DNA of 64,000 nt from Muribaculaceae bacterium (lineage in GTDB: Bacteria; Bacteroidota; Bacteroidia; Bacteroidales; Muribaculaceae): assembly GCA_017409345.1 (NCBI GenBank), contig JAFQSX010000002.1, positions 1 to 64,000 on the forward strand, given 5' to 3'. The translations under genes were made by a program, and so were the position numbers. Below, one piece after another: positions 55,461 through 64,000 of this stretch (position 1 is its first letter; every line of letters begins with the position of its first letter). A model generated the notes under the pieces. The model was not told where the DNA came from. It worked only from the letters and a program-made list of their open reading frames with translations, and did not search any database.

Positions 55461-58400
55461 CTACTTCACAATGACCTTAGTCACTTTGCCTTCAACTCGT
55501 ACAAGGTACACCCCAGACTGACAACTTACAAAAGTTTCATTCTGACTAACAAGAACTCCTTGTATATCAAACACTTCGATTGATTTTGCTTCGCCTACAA
55601 TTTCGATACAATCGTATCCTGCTATAACAATCGTCCCTTCATCTTCAATATAATCAACTCCTGTAAGAGCCTTCACTTCAAATGTGTACATTGTAGCAAG
55701 TTGACCGGGCACATACTGATAAATGTTTACCGTTTTATCAGCATTTACCTCTGCAATAATACAATTCGCATTAGGAGATACTGCAGTTGACGTAAGTTCT
55801 TCTGTATGGGTAGCGACTACTACATTATTTGTCAAATCAACGATTTGGAAACCATCGCGATAAGCTGTCCCTATAGGTTCTACAGCGTAATACACATCGG
55901 CTAATTTGAAAACAGTGCCACCCTGTGTTGTAGTTATACCATTATCGGGATATGCGACAAACGAAGTACCGTCGTTATGGAAGAAATGCTTTTGACCACG
56001 CACACGCACTGCCACATCATTTGAAGTGTAATCATTGCTCAATGGCAACGCAAATGATTGACCATCGGCAGTGACTGCACCAACTGCTATCGCTTCAGCC
56101 GATTCTTGCACACCATTTTTAAATGTAATTTTAGCCACCGATGATGCACCACTTGGGAATAAGTATAATGCCCCACCATTGCCCATAATATTTCCTGAGG
56201 CCTTGCCGAGATATTGCATTTGCGCTGCTGTTACCCCCGAAGGCATTGTAATTGATAAGTCTTGCATAGCAGAACCATTTGCTGGGAGTATCTTCATTGC
56301 TGTGTTACCTCCGGCATACATTGAAGTCGATACTATTATATTTCCAGCATCATCACTTGTGATAGCCGTACCGGCGGCAGATGAAATACCTGTATCGGTC
56401 AATCCTCCTTCGGTCCAATAATATAATTTAGAAGCAGAATGGTCATTTACATATATCTTTCCATCAAACGCAGTAGCCCAACGGCTTGCTGAATTTGCTG
56501 CAAGATGACCATCGGTTTGCGCCCATTCTTGTGTCAACTCATATCCTTCAATAGCACTTTCATTATTACTCAAGTCACCGGCCTCAACGGTAAAGCCATA
56601 TTGAGAAGCGGCATCGGTTGTAAATACGTTATAAGAGCGAGGAATACTAAATGCTTTGAAATATTCGCCACTATTGCTCACTGCATATATATTGTTGGCT
56701 CTATCCCATGCTATATCATTGATATTAGTACCCATTCCGTGAGTGATACGTATTTTCTCTGTCAATGTGGGAGTATTATCACTTGAATAAGCTATATCAT
56801 AGATTGAGAATGTCGAAGCCGAACTTGCTATCGCTATTTGAGTAAAATCGTGATTGAAGCGAATGCCACCACCTCCACGAGGTGTAGTAATATCAATATA
56901 TTTCTCTACTCCGGCCGAATTTATATACACAAGTGATGGTTGGGTAGCTGATGGAGATTGACGATATTGACAATACCACAAACCGCCGCGATTATCATAA
57001 CAAATATTTGTTCCTGAATAGTTTACAGTAAATTTGCCCGAAAGAGCCGACAATGCGGCAGGAGCTGCACTCCAATTTGCATTTGAGCCAAGTGCATATT
57101 GGTCAACTCGCGTTGCCGATGTTGCAGTGCTTGAGAATAACGCTGCTTGTCCCGAAAGCATTGCAATAGTCAAATTGTCGCCACTTCCTTTGACATCAAA
57201 GCCAATATTTGGAGCAGAAATAAATGTAGAACCATTTTCATATGCATAGGTAGTTGCATTTAATGCACCTCCGTTAAATACCGTTGAAAAAGATGCATTA
57301 TTTTGTTGTACGGCATTAATATCAGGCACTTCAAGAAGATAATTCCCACTATCATTTTGACGAGTTAAGAAAATGCGACCATCGGCTGCTACACGCACTT
57401 TACGGAAGTCAGCTCCTGATTTAGTCCCTACTGTTTGATCAAATGTTACACCTCCGGTATAAGCATACTTACCGGTAATCCAGTTTTGAATACCTACAAA
57501 TCGAGGGGTAAACATATAAAGCCCTTGCCCGCCATTTGCATAGCTATAATGTTTTGACGATGTAGTAGCCCGTCCTTCGGTCACATAAATCCGACCAAAA
57601 TAAGGTGATTCGAAATCCCTATCTGTATCAACCCCTTGAGGGTGATTAAATTGGATTGCCTTAAATTCTTGAACAGCATCTTTTACAGCCCCTGTCACTT
57701 GAATTCCCCAAGTGTAATCACCCGCACTTAATCCCGAAATATCAATCTCGGCAGTATGAGCCGCTTCAGTGCAATAGCTATTATCAAGAGTAATAGTTTT
57801 CACCTCTGCTCCATTCTTTTTAATTATAACATTTACACCGGTTGCAGCTGTATTAAGCACATAATTTACCTTTAATTTATTGTCGGTTACCGAGCCTGTC
57901 ACCTCAAAAGCGTAGGCATTAGGTGTACCACTTGCAGGAGTTACTTCTACATACGAATCAGATGGTGTGCCGGGAGTAGGATCTACCGTCGAGCCTCCTG
58001 CAAGAGAATATACAGCAATACCCGATGCCACTTTGCGCTCTGAGCCATCTGCCGGTTTTGTCACCAAACTACCATTTATTGCCATTTGAGCCGAACCGCC
58101 ACCATCAACTTGAAGCACGGTTTGTGCGCCAAATTGTTTCATGATATAACTAATACGAGTACATGTAGCTCCATAAGAGACTCCTTCGGTTGCATTTTGC
58201 CCCTTATCTACAACACACATATACAATTTTGAGCCATCGGCATTAATTCCGTAGAGAGAACGAGCATATGCTGTTGTATTATAACTTTCATCGGTGGCTC
58301 GTGTTGTTACTGCGCCATTTTGCATCACTATTGCGTTTCCAGCAATAACGTTCTCAAAACTTGGAACTGTAGCATCACTACCTGTCGATTCCCAATAATA

Positions 58401-59312
58401 TTTGATTTTCATTTTGTCACCTACTGCAAGACCCGACATAACGTTTTGGCTCACACCCGGAGCTGCAACAAGCACAAAATCATAATTACCTCGAGTCCCT
58501 CCTGAGGTATTTTTCTTTATCTCTCCAACCGTACAGTTTATCCAACTATTATTTGCTAACGTTTGACCGGCATCGAGTTTTAAATACACTTCTATTGCTG
58601 TCCCGGTCACTTCACTTCCCGGTTGACCTGAAGATGTATTTATTACTTTCATAGCTCGTCCTTTTGGATATTCCGGGGTAAACATAGCCATATAGTCACT
58701 CGCAATGCAATATTTGTTTACTTCGGTAATGAGCAACGAGTTTGATACTTCGCTTGCCCCCCACTTCGTAGGACACATCACCTTTGCTATTGTTTTATAA
58801 TTACCAATAACGGCTTTCCCATCAGTAGTAATACCCAATACACCGGTGCGAGCAGGTCCTCCATTCCATTGATCCATCACATAATTAGTCTCGGTTTGGA
58901 TTGAGCCATTGACCATACAACCTCCCAAGAGTGTTTGTGTTGCATGTACCCCGGCCGAAGTTCCTGTTTGTGATGACATTGACCAAAAATGGCCATTTTG
59001 TGTCACCACTGCCGTTCTGCCAGTGGCTTTCTTTCTAGTATAAAAATTTGTCATTGCCTCTAACTGCAACAATGAGTCATTGGCTGTAAAAGCCTCTACT
59101 CTTAAATCAGGATTTGTCAAATCGACTTCTACAATACTTACATTGCACGCACTTGGTGCAGTAAAACGCATTCGTGTATGCTTTATTCCCGCTGATGGGA
59201 TGGAGCTGCCGGTTACAGTATAAGTATATGTTTCATTCCCGGCGGTGAAAGACTCTGCTGTCGCCATTAATGACATGACAAGAGCAGACATGGTTATGAG
59301 AGTTTTTTTCAT
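55461..59312 (-). CDS. Secreted phosphodiester-glycosidase-type protein with T9SS tail
   Basis: 1283 residues. Signal peptide 1-19. Residues about 60-435 form a phosphodiester glycosidase (NAGPA family) domain: AVVTQNGHFW, GGCMVNGSIQ, AYARSLYGINADGSKLYMCVVD and the end motif TVLQVDGGGSAQMAINGS. An Ig-like domain (about 455-540) and a long beta-propeller-like part (about 565-1220) follow. The last 50 residues (IEVFDIQGVLVSQNETF, then GVYLVRVEGKVTKVIVK) are a T9SS sorting tail. NAGPA-type enzymes uncap sugars joined through phosphodiesters, for instance in cell-wall polymers. Its C-terminal arrangement mirrors the GHL10 protein at 6020. Confidence 0.85.
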   Translation of the reverse strand: MKKTLITMSALVMSLMATAESFTAGNETYTYTVTGSSIPSAGIKHTRMRFTAPSACNVSIVEVDLTNPDLRVEAFTANDSLLQLEAMTNFYTRKKATGRTAVVTQNGHFWSMSSQTGTSAGVHATQTLLGGCMVNGSIQTETNYVMDQWNGGPARTGVLGITTDGKAVIGNYKTIAKVMCPTKWGASEVSNSLLITEVNKYCIASDYMAMFTPEYPKGRAMKVINTSSGQPGSEVTGTAIEVYLKLDAGQTLANNSWINCTVGEIKKNTSGGTRGNYDFVLVAAPGVSQNVMSGLAVGDKMKIKYYWESTGSDATVPSFENVIAGNAIVMQNGAVTTRATDESYNTTAYARSLYGINADGSKLYMCVVDKGQNATEGVSYGATCTRISYIMKQFGAQTVLQVDGGGSAQMAINGSLVTKPADGSERKVASGIAVYSLAGGSTVDPTPGTPSDSYVEVTPASGTPNAYAFEVTGSVTDNKLKVNYVLNTAATGVNVIIKKNGAEVKTITLDNSYCTEAAHTAEIDISGLSAGDYTWGIQVTGAVKDAVQEFKAIQFNHPQGVDTDRDFESPYFGRIYVTEGRATTSSKHYSYANGGQGLYMFTPRFVGIQNWITGKYAYTGGVTFDQTVGTKSGADFRKVRVAADGRIFLTRQNDSGNYLLEVPDINAVQQNNASFSTVFNGGALNATTYAYENGSTFISAPNIGFDVKGSGDNLTIAMLSGQAALFSSTATSATRVDQYALGSNANWSAAPAALSALSGKFTVNYSGTNICYDNRGGLWYCQYRQSPSATQPSLVYINSAGVEKYIDITTPRGGGGIRFNHDFTQIAIASSASTFSIYDIAYSSDNTPTLTEKIRITHGMGTNINDIAWDRANNIYAVSNSGEYFKAFSIPRSYNVFTTDAASQYGFTVEAGDLSNNESAIEGYELTQEWAQTDGHLAANSASRWATAFDGKIYVNDHSASKLYYWTEGGLTDTGISSAAGTAITSDDAGNIIVSTSMYAGGNTAMKILPANGSAMQDLSITMPSGVTAAQMQYLGKASGNIMGNGGALYLFPSGASSVAKITFKNGVQESAEAIAVGAVTADGQSFALPLSNDYTSNDVAVRVRGQKHFFHNDGTSFVAYPDNGITTTQGGTVFKLADVYYAVEPIGTAYRDGFQIVDLTNNVVVATHTEELTSTAVSPNANCIIAEVNADKTVNIYQYVPGQLATMYTFEVKALTGVDYIEDEGTIVIAGYDCIEIVGEAKSIEVFDIQGVLVSQNETFVSCQSGVYLVRVEGKVTKVIVK

Positions 59313-59341
59313 GATTTAAATATGTTAGTTTGTTCCTTTTA

Positions 59342-59372
59342 CAAAAGTAAGCTATTTATCTGAAATATCAAA
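59342..59372 (-). promoter_or_regulatory. Promoter of the NAGPA-type gene
   Basis: Minus-strand TACTTTTG (59342-59349) and TTTG (59369-59372), 19-bp spacing, 30 bp before the start. Confidence 0.7.
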
Positions 59373-59400
59373 TAACTACATATAATTATCGCTTAACAAA

Positions 59401-59429
59401 TAAAAAGACTCCGCCATCTTGACGGAGCC
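59401..59429 (-). terminator. Terminator after ompA-like gene
   Basis: Minus-strand stem GGCTCCG/CGGAGTC (59423-59429, 59407-59413; one wobble), 9-nt loop, then TTTTTA. Confidence 0.65.
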
Positions 59430-59466
59430 TTTCAAAATATATCATTTTAGTAATTTTCTTCTGATA

Positions 59467-60705
59467 TTATTTTTCTTCGATAGTTACCGCACGGCCAAGA
59501 GCTTGATATTTTTCACCAAGGTCAACAAGGTTAGCGTGGTTAACTTTTGCTTCAACTTGTTCGTCGGGCACACCGAGTTTAGTAAGTTGTTTCTTCACAC
59601 CATTTACACGATTGTGACGAAGACGAGTATTGATTTCGTCATTACCTGTATAGTTATCAGCCCAACCAGTGATTACATAACCATTATTTGGGTTATCTTT
59701 CATAACTTCAGCAACAGCAGTCAACACATTAACATCCTTTTTAGTGAGTTTGTAAACATTTTTAGGATAGTAAATTGTTGCAAGAGGTGCTTTTTTAACT
59801 TCTGGTTCTGGTTTTTCAAGACAAGCTTTGAGTTGTTGTTCAAGGTCAGCGATACGAGCATCAGCAGCTTGAAGACGAGCACGAAGAGCGTCACAGTTTT
59901 CAGGTTCTGGACAAACAGGAACGATAGGAGCATTCCATTCGCGTTTTTTGAACAAGTAAGTTACACCAAGATATGCTTGAACGTCGTGAGATGTTTTGTT
60001 CCAACCTTCACCTGGTTCATCTTTGTGGTTGTCAACACCGCTATAACGGATATCAAGAGCTAATTGAACTTGTTTTGAGATATTGAAAGAGTTGATGATA
60101 CCACCACGGAAAGTGATAATGCGGTCATTGTTGAATTCCCAGCCATCTTTTTCAAATCCGAAGTTACCATTAGTGCTGTTCATGTCATATTTCTTTGACA
60201 TTGACCAATAGCCACCACCACCAACATAGAATGAAAGGTTGTACCAACGATTTGGTTTATAACCACAAACGATGTTTGTCAAGTTGAACATAACGTCAAA
60301 TACAGGACCGATTTCTGAGAATTTTTGACGATAATATTCTTGATTATCATCTGAAATTACAGGTTTTTCCCATTCAATACCGGTACCTTCTGCCACTGTT
60401 GACAAACCTTTACATTGCAACCAGTTTACACCAAAACGAACACCAATTTCGGGAGAGAACCATTTACCCACATAAATTGATGCAGCTGGAGAAAAACGAT
60501 TGTACCAATCACGACCAGTATCACCAGGAGACATGTAGAAACCTACACCACCTTCACCGGTAACAAACCAATTGTCTTTAAACTTATTGAAAAGATAACC
60601 TTGAGAAGGATCTTCCACATAAGTAATCTCTTGTGCTTGTTGAGCCATTACTGCTTGACCCATAAAAAGCGCACAAATGAAAGATAAGAATGTAATTTTT
60701 TTCAT
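59467..60705 (-). CDS. OmpA-family outer-membrane protein
   Basis: 412 residues. Signal peptide 1-21 (GQAVMAQ), an N-terminal beta-barrel to about 255, a Pro/Cys-containing linker (PVCPEPENC), a short coiled coil (LRARLQAADARIADLEQQLKAC, 275-296) and a C-terminal OmpA-like peptidoglycan-binding domain (about 310-412, VITGWADNYTGNDEINTRLRHNRVNGV). Asp and Arg for diaminopimelate binding appear present. It anchors the outer membrane to the cell wall and is probably abundant; codon use is highly biased. Monocistronic. Confidence 0.9.
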   Translation of the reverse strand: MKKITFLSFICALFMGQAVMAQQAQEITYVEDPSQGYLFNKFKDNWFVTGEGGVGFYMSPGDTGRDWYNRFSPAASIYVGKWFSPEIGVRFGVNWLQCKGLSTVAEGTGIEWEKPVISDDNQEYYRQKFSEIGPVFDVMFNLTNIVCGYKPNRWYNLSFYVGGGGYWSMSKKYDMNSTNGNFGFEKDGWEFNNDRIITFRGGIINSFNISKQVQLALDIRYSGVDNHKDEPGEGWNKTSHDVQAYLGVTYLFKKREWNAPIVPVCPEPENCDALRARLQAADARIADLEQQLKACLEKPEPEVKKAPLATIYYPKNVYKLTKKDVNVLTAVAEVMKDNPNNGYVITGWADNYTGNDEINTRLRHNRVNGVKKQLTKLGVPDEQVEAKVNHANLVDLGEKYQALGRAVTIEEK

Positions 60706-60863
60706 AGAAATATTACTAAATTATTGTTATTATTTTCCTATTTGTATATAATATTTTGCTAAATTACACTATTTCTGCTAAATAGTCATTAAATAATCAA
60801 AAAAAACTTTTGATTTTAAAGATTATTTAACATTATGCGCACGTTTTTGTTACAAAACACGCT

Positions 60864-62888
60864 TTAAAGCATCGCTTTTACTTCATTATAAATGTTTTCG
60901 GTTGTAAATCCGAATTTTTCATCAAGCACCTTAAATGGAGCTGAAGCACCAAAACGAGCAAGACCATAAACTTTTCCTTTACATCCTACTACACCTTGTA
61001 AAACCGATGGCAATCCGGCAGTTAATCCAAATACAGGAACACCGGCAGGGATTACTGAAGCTTTATATTCATCTGATTGGCTATTATACAATCCGATTGA
61101 AGGAACCGATACTACGCGAGCTGCAACGCCTTCTTCTTCAAGTTTCTCAGCCACATTCCAGAGCAATGACACTTCCGAGCCGTTACCGACAAGAACGATT
61201 GCTGGATTTTGTGCATCTTTCAATACATATCCACCACGGCGCACACCTTGAGCATCGGCATAACGGTCTCCCGATATTGAAGGAATATCATTCACATCTT
61301 GACGAGTGAGAATCAAACCGGTAGGAGTATTTTTATTTTCCATTGCTATTTCCCATGCCACAGTAGTTTCAGCGCTATCGGCAGGACGAAGGACAAGCAT
61401 TGCAGGACGTCCGCTAAGGTTGTTCATTTGTTCGAGAAGGCGAATTTGAGCTTCTTGTTCAATTGGTTCATGAGTTGGTCCATCTTCTCCAACACGGAAC
61501 GCATCGTGTGACCACACATACTTAACAGGAAGTTCCATCAATGCAGCCATACGCACGGCTGGTTTCATATAATCAGAGAAAACGAAGAATGTTCCACATG
61601 CGGCCCACATGCCACCATGAAGTGCGATACCATTCATAATCGACGCCATTGTCAATTCGGCTACACCGGCATGGAAGAAACCGCCTGAGAAATCGCCCTT
61701 AATAAGCGCTCCTGTTTTCTTCAAGAATGCCTCTGTTTTATCTGAGTTAGCAAGGTCGGCCGATGAAACAATCATATTTTTCACTTTTTCACCAAGAACG
61801 CTTAACACATCGGCCGAAGCTGTACGAGTTGCCACGTTTGGTTTATGAGCGATTTGAGAGTAATCAATTTCAGGGAGGTTGCCTGCGATATAATCAGCAA
61901 GTTGTTTAGCTTGTTCGGGATTAGCCTCTGCCCAAGCTTTTTCCTGAGCGCGACGTTCTTTGACGATTTCGCGCAATTGAGCTTCGCGTTGAGCATATAG
62001 TTCTTTCACATCGTCCCAAACTACCCACAAGTTCTCAGGGTCACCGCCGAGATTTTCCACTGTTTTAGGGAAATCGGCACCTGATTTACTCAATGGTTGT
62101 CCGTGAGTGCTACATTGTCCTTCAAAATTAGAGCCATCAGCAGTTACACAACCTTTACCCATTGTAGTGTTACCAATGATGAGTGTTGGTTTTTCTGTTT
62201 CAGCGATAGCTTTATCAAGAGCGGCTGCTATTTCAACAGGATTGCAACCATCGATTTCAATCACATTCCAATGCCATGCACGATATTTTGCAGCATAATC
62301 TTCGGTAGTAACAGCATCAACATCAGTAGAAAGTTGCACCTTGTTACTATCAAAGAACATAATGAGATTACTCAACCCAAGATACCCTGCCACACGACCT
62401 GCTCCTTGTGAAATTTCTTCTTGAATACCACCGTCAGAGATAAACGCATACGTTTTGTGACTCAAGAAATCTCCAAAACGAGCCACAAGGCAACGCTCTG
62501 CGATTGCAGCACCCACTGCCATAGTGTGACCTTGACCTAGTGGACCAGAGGTGTTTTCCACTCCACGTTCAGGGCATAATTCAGGATGACCGGGAGTAAC
62601 ACTACCCCATTGACGGAATTGTTGTAATTCCTCAATAGTATATTTTCCCGTGAGGGCCAATACACTATAAAGCATTGGCGACATGTGACCCGGGTCTAAA
62701 AAGAATCGATCGCGAGCAATCCATGTTGGATCATCGGGATCGGTCACGAGATATTTTGAATAAAGAACATTGACAAAGTCAGCGCCACCCATAGCACCTC
62801 CGGGGTGACCCGATTTGGCTTTTTCTACCATCGATGCGGCTAAAATTCTAATATTATCGGCCGCTTTGTTCAATATCTTTGTATCCAT
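60864..62888 (-). CDS. tkt: Transketolase
   Basis: 674 residues, full length. The TPP-binding motif is AFISDGGIQEEISQGAG to NKVQLS (about 149-183), with GHPGGAMGGADF near the N-terminus, and the pyrimidine-domain segment YVWSHDAFRVGEDGPTHEPIEQ (about 460-480). It moves two-carbon units in the non-oxidative pentose phosphate pathway. Own promoter; a hairpin terminator of the upstream transporter gene separates the two. Confidence 0.95.
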   Translation of the reverse strand: MDTKILNKAADNIRILAASMVEKAKSGHPGGAMGGADFVNVLYSKYLVTDPDDPTWIARDRFFLDPGHMSPMLYSVLALTGKYTIEELQQFRQWGSVTPGHPELCPERGVENTSGPLGQGHTMAVGAAIAERCLVARFGDFLSHKTYAFISDGGIQEEISQGAGRVAGYLGLSNLIMFFDSNKVQLSTDVDAVTTEDYAAKYRAWHWNVIEIDGCNPVEIAAALDKAIAETEKPTLIIGNTTMGKGCVTADGSNFEGQCSTHGQPLSKSGADFPKTVENLGGDPENLWVVWDDVKELYAQREAQLREIVKERRAQEKAWAEANPEQAKQLADYIAGNLPEIDYSQIAHKPNVATRTASADVLSVLGEKVKNMIVSSADLANSDKTEAFLKKTGALIKGDFSGGFFHAGVAELTMASIMNGIALHGGMWAACGTFFVFSDYMKPAVRMAALMELPVKYVWSHDAFRVGEDGPTHEPIEQEAQIRLLEQMNNLSGRPAMLVLRPADSAETTVAWEIAMENKNTPTGLILTRQDVNDIPSISGDRYADAQGVRRGGYVLKDAQNPAIVLVGNGSEVSLLWNVAEKLEEEGVAARVVSVPSIGLYNSQSDEYKASVIPAGVPVFGLTAGLPSVLQGVVGCKGKVYGLARFGASAPFKVLDEKFGFTTENIYNEVKAML

Positions 62889-62933
62889 ATTATTTATTTA
62901 TATGTTGAGTTACTGATTATATTTATTATTTTA

Positions 62934-62965
62934 CGAAAGTACAACAAAACTATCATTTAGGCAAA
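62934..62965 (-). promoter_or_regulatory. tkt promoter
   Basis: Minus-strand TACTTTCG (62934-62941) and TTTG (62962-62965), 20-bp spacing; about 46 bp before the start. Confidence 0.6.
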
Positions 62966-63016
62966 TTTCACACTATAAAAAACCGATAAATGTAGATAAA
63001 AATCCATCTTAAAACA

Positions 63017-63046
63017 CAGATGCGAGCCATTAATGGCTCGCATCTG
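63017..63046 (-). terminator. Terminator of the sugar transporter gene
   Basis: Perfect 15-bp inverted repeat (63017-63031 / 63032-63046, core GATGCGAGCCATT) followed on the minus strand by TGTTTTAAG. Confidence 0.7.
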
Positions 63047-63077
63047 AATATCTATGTTTTTATTCTATTTATTTTAG

Positions 63078-64000
63078 TTATTTCACAGCCTTAACCTTAG
63101 ACCCGACTAATGCATAGAATAGCAAATATGCCAATCCGGCTATCACTACCCAATAACTTGCTTGATATCCTATGCCACCTTGCATATCAACAATCAAATT
63201 TTGCAACAATGGCAATACACCACCACCACACACTAGCGCCATGAAGATACCCGATGCTCGTTCGGTATATTTTCCGAGACCTTCTACTGCAAGATTAAAG
63301 ATGCCACCCCACATTACCGAGGTACATAATCCCACTAGCACAAGCAACATAGCATTAATAGGCACACTTACAAATCCAAACAATCCATCCGGACTATTTT
63401 TAAATACAGGCATAGATACAAATGTTTCAGTTGACATAAATATTGCACCTAAAACCAATGCTATCCCCACAGCCGACACTGTTGTCAACATTGCTTTTGC
63501 CGACACTTTTGCCCCAATCGCGGCACCAACTAATCGACCCACCAACATCAAGAACCAATATGTAGCAGCAACTGATGCAGCAATCGCCTCGGCACCTTGT
63601 TGCACTTGCAACACATTTAATGACTCGTTTTGCAACCATTTTTGCAACACATTAGGAATACCAACTTCGACACCAACATAAACAAAGATACCTATAGCGC
63701 CAAGCACAAAATGGCGGAACGACATAGGTCCAATCTTTGAGTCATCTTTTACTTGAGTTGCATTTTCACTATTTGTTTCAGGTATTTTTGACATCAAAAT
63801 CACCAAGAAAGCAAATGCGAAGATACCCAATGCAGCATACATCAATGGGAACACATCACTTATTTGAGCTTTTGCAATCGAAGGAATCAAGATACCGGTC
63901 ATCACGATAACTGCGGTTCCAGCCAACGAATTACACGAGCCTCCCAATTGGATAAGCTGGTTTCCTTTTTTTCCTCCCCCACCAAGAGTGTTGAGCATAG
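63078..64000 (-). CDS. FHS-family sugar (MFS) transporter, C-terminal part
   Basis: At least 306 residues; the 5' end runs off the right edge, and the first methionine at 63998 is internal. The opening NTLGGGGKKGNQLIQLGGSCNSLAG is the conserved loop of fucose/glucose/galactose:H+ symporters (FucP/GluP type). Eight to nine membrane helices remain, with the typical LTVGRLVGA-like MLVGRLVGAAIG and MWGGIFNLAVEGLGKYTERASGIFMALVCGGGVLP. It imports a hexose or related sugar with protons. Transketolase follows on the same strand but behind a terminator. Confidence 0.85.
   Translation of the reverse strand, partial: MLNTLGGGGKKGNQLIQLGGSCNSLAGTAVIVMTGILIPSIAKAQISDVFPLMYAALGIFAFAFLVILMSKIPETNSENATQVKDDSKIGPMSFRHFVLGAIGIFVYVGVEVGIPNVLQKWLQNESLNVLQVQQGAEAIAASVAATYWFLMLVGRLVGAAIGAKVSAKAMLTTVSAVGIALVLGAIFMSTETFVSMPVFKNSPDGLFGFVSVPINAMLLVLVGLCTSVMWGGIFNLAVEGLGKYTERASGIFMALVCGGGVLPLLQNLIVDMQGGIGYQASYWVVIAGLAYLLFYALVGSKVKAVK

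Noticed and set aside
59419..60063. 214-codon frame opposite the OmpA-like gene
   Set aside because: Phe/Ser-rich translation is the usual shadow of a codon-biased gene on the other strand.

Overview
The window looks like a chromosomal segment of a Bacteroidales bacterium (Bacteroidota); I cannot fix the family. The evidence is: promoters of the Bacteroidota type (TAnnTTTG at -7, usually with TTTG or TTGG about 19-21 bp upstream), A-rich leaders without strong Shine-Dalgarno sites, type IX secretion (T9SS)-like C-terminal sorting tails on several secreted proteins, a BspA-type leucine-rich repeat protein, DUF3098, an AAA/DUF4143 ATPase, a carboxypeptidase-like plug extension on the TonB receptor, and a succinate CoA-transferase. 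I see no rRNA, tRNA, CRISPR array, transposase or integrase gene.

Layout. 1-5 kb: 5' end of a lipoprotein gene, a 287-bp repeat-like element, a thioredoxin, a VWA/macro-like fusion protein, a TPR protein and two AT-rich membrane-protein genes. 5-12 kb: metallo-beta-lactamase-fold enzyme, a large GHL10-type secreted glycosidase and a WD40 protein whose leader is occupied by a 201-bp inverted-repeat element. 12-20 kb: parC-mntP, a CoiA-like nuclease, a porin, a tandem palindromic repeat, glycyl-tRNA synthetase and an FKBP lipoprotein. 20-24 kb: lipoprotein, BspA protein and TetR regulator, which may form a small regulon. 24-30 kb: an aspartate/C4-dicarboxylate block in which an AspT exchanger and aspartate 4-decarboxylase lie divergent from a DASS transporter and a porin. 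30-38 kb: AraC regulator divergent from a complete TolC/HlyD/ABC-2 (YbhFSR-like) efflux operon, then a DAACS symporter. 39-43 kb: CoA-transferase, miaB, an MFS transporter. 43.8-45.2 kb: an AAA/DUF4143 ATPase cassette between two 76-bp copies of the MFS gene's 3' end. 45-49 kb: a beta-barrel protein and a His-rich protein/TonB-receptor pair probably for a metal. 49-55 kb: a housekeeping operon ftsX-DUF3098-uppP-truB-queA-DUF2148-yigZ-esterase. 55-64 kb: phosphodiester-glycosidase-type T9SS protein, OmpA, transketolase and a truncated FHS sugar transporter.

The parts least explained by known families are the DUF4143 cassette with its three 22-bp phased palindromes upstream, the VWA/macro-like fusion, a metallothionein-like cysteine insertion in aspartate decarboxylase, and three non-coding repeat elements at about 0.4, 11.7 and 17.9 kb. 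All similarity statements come from recognising motifs by eye; no database search was run.
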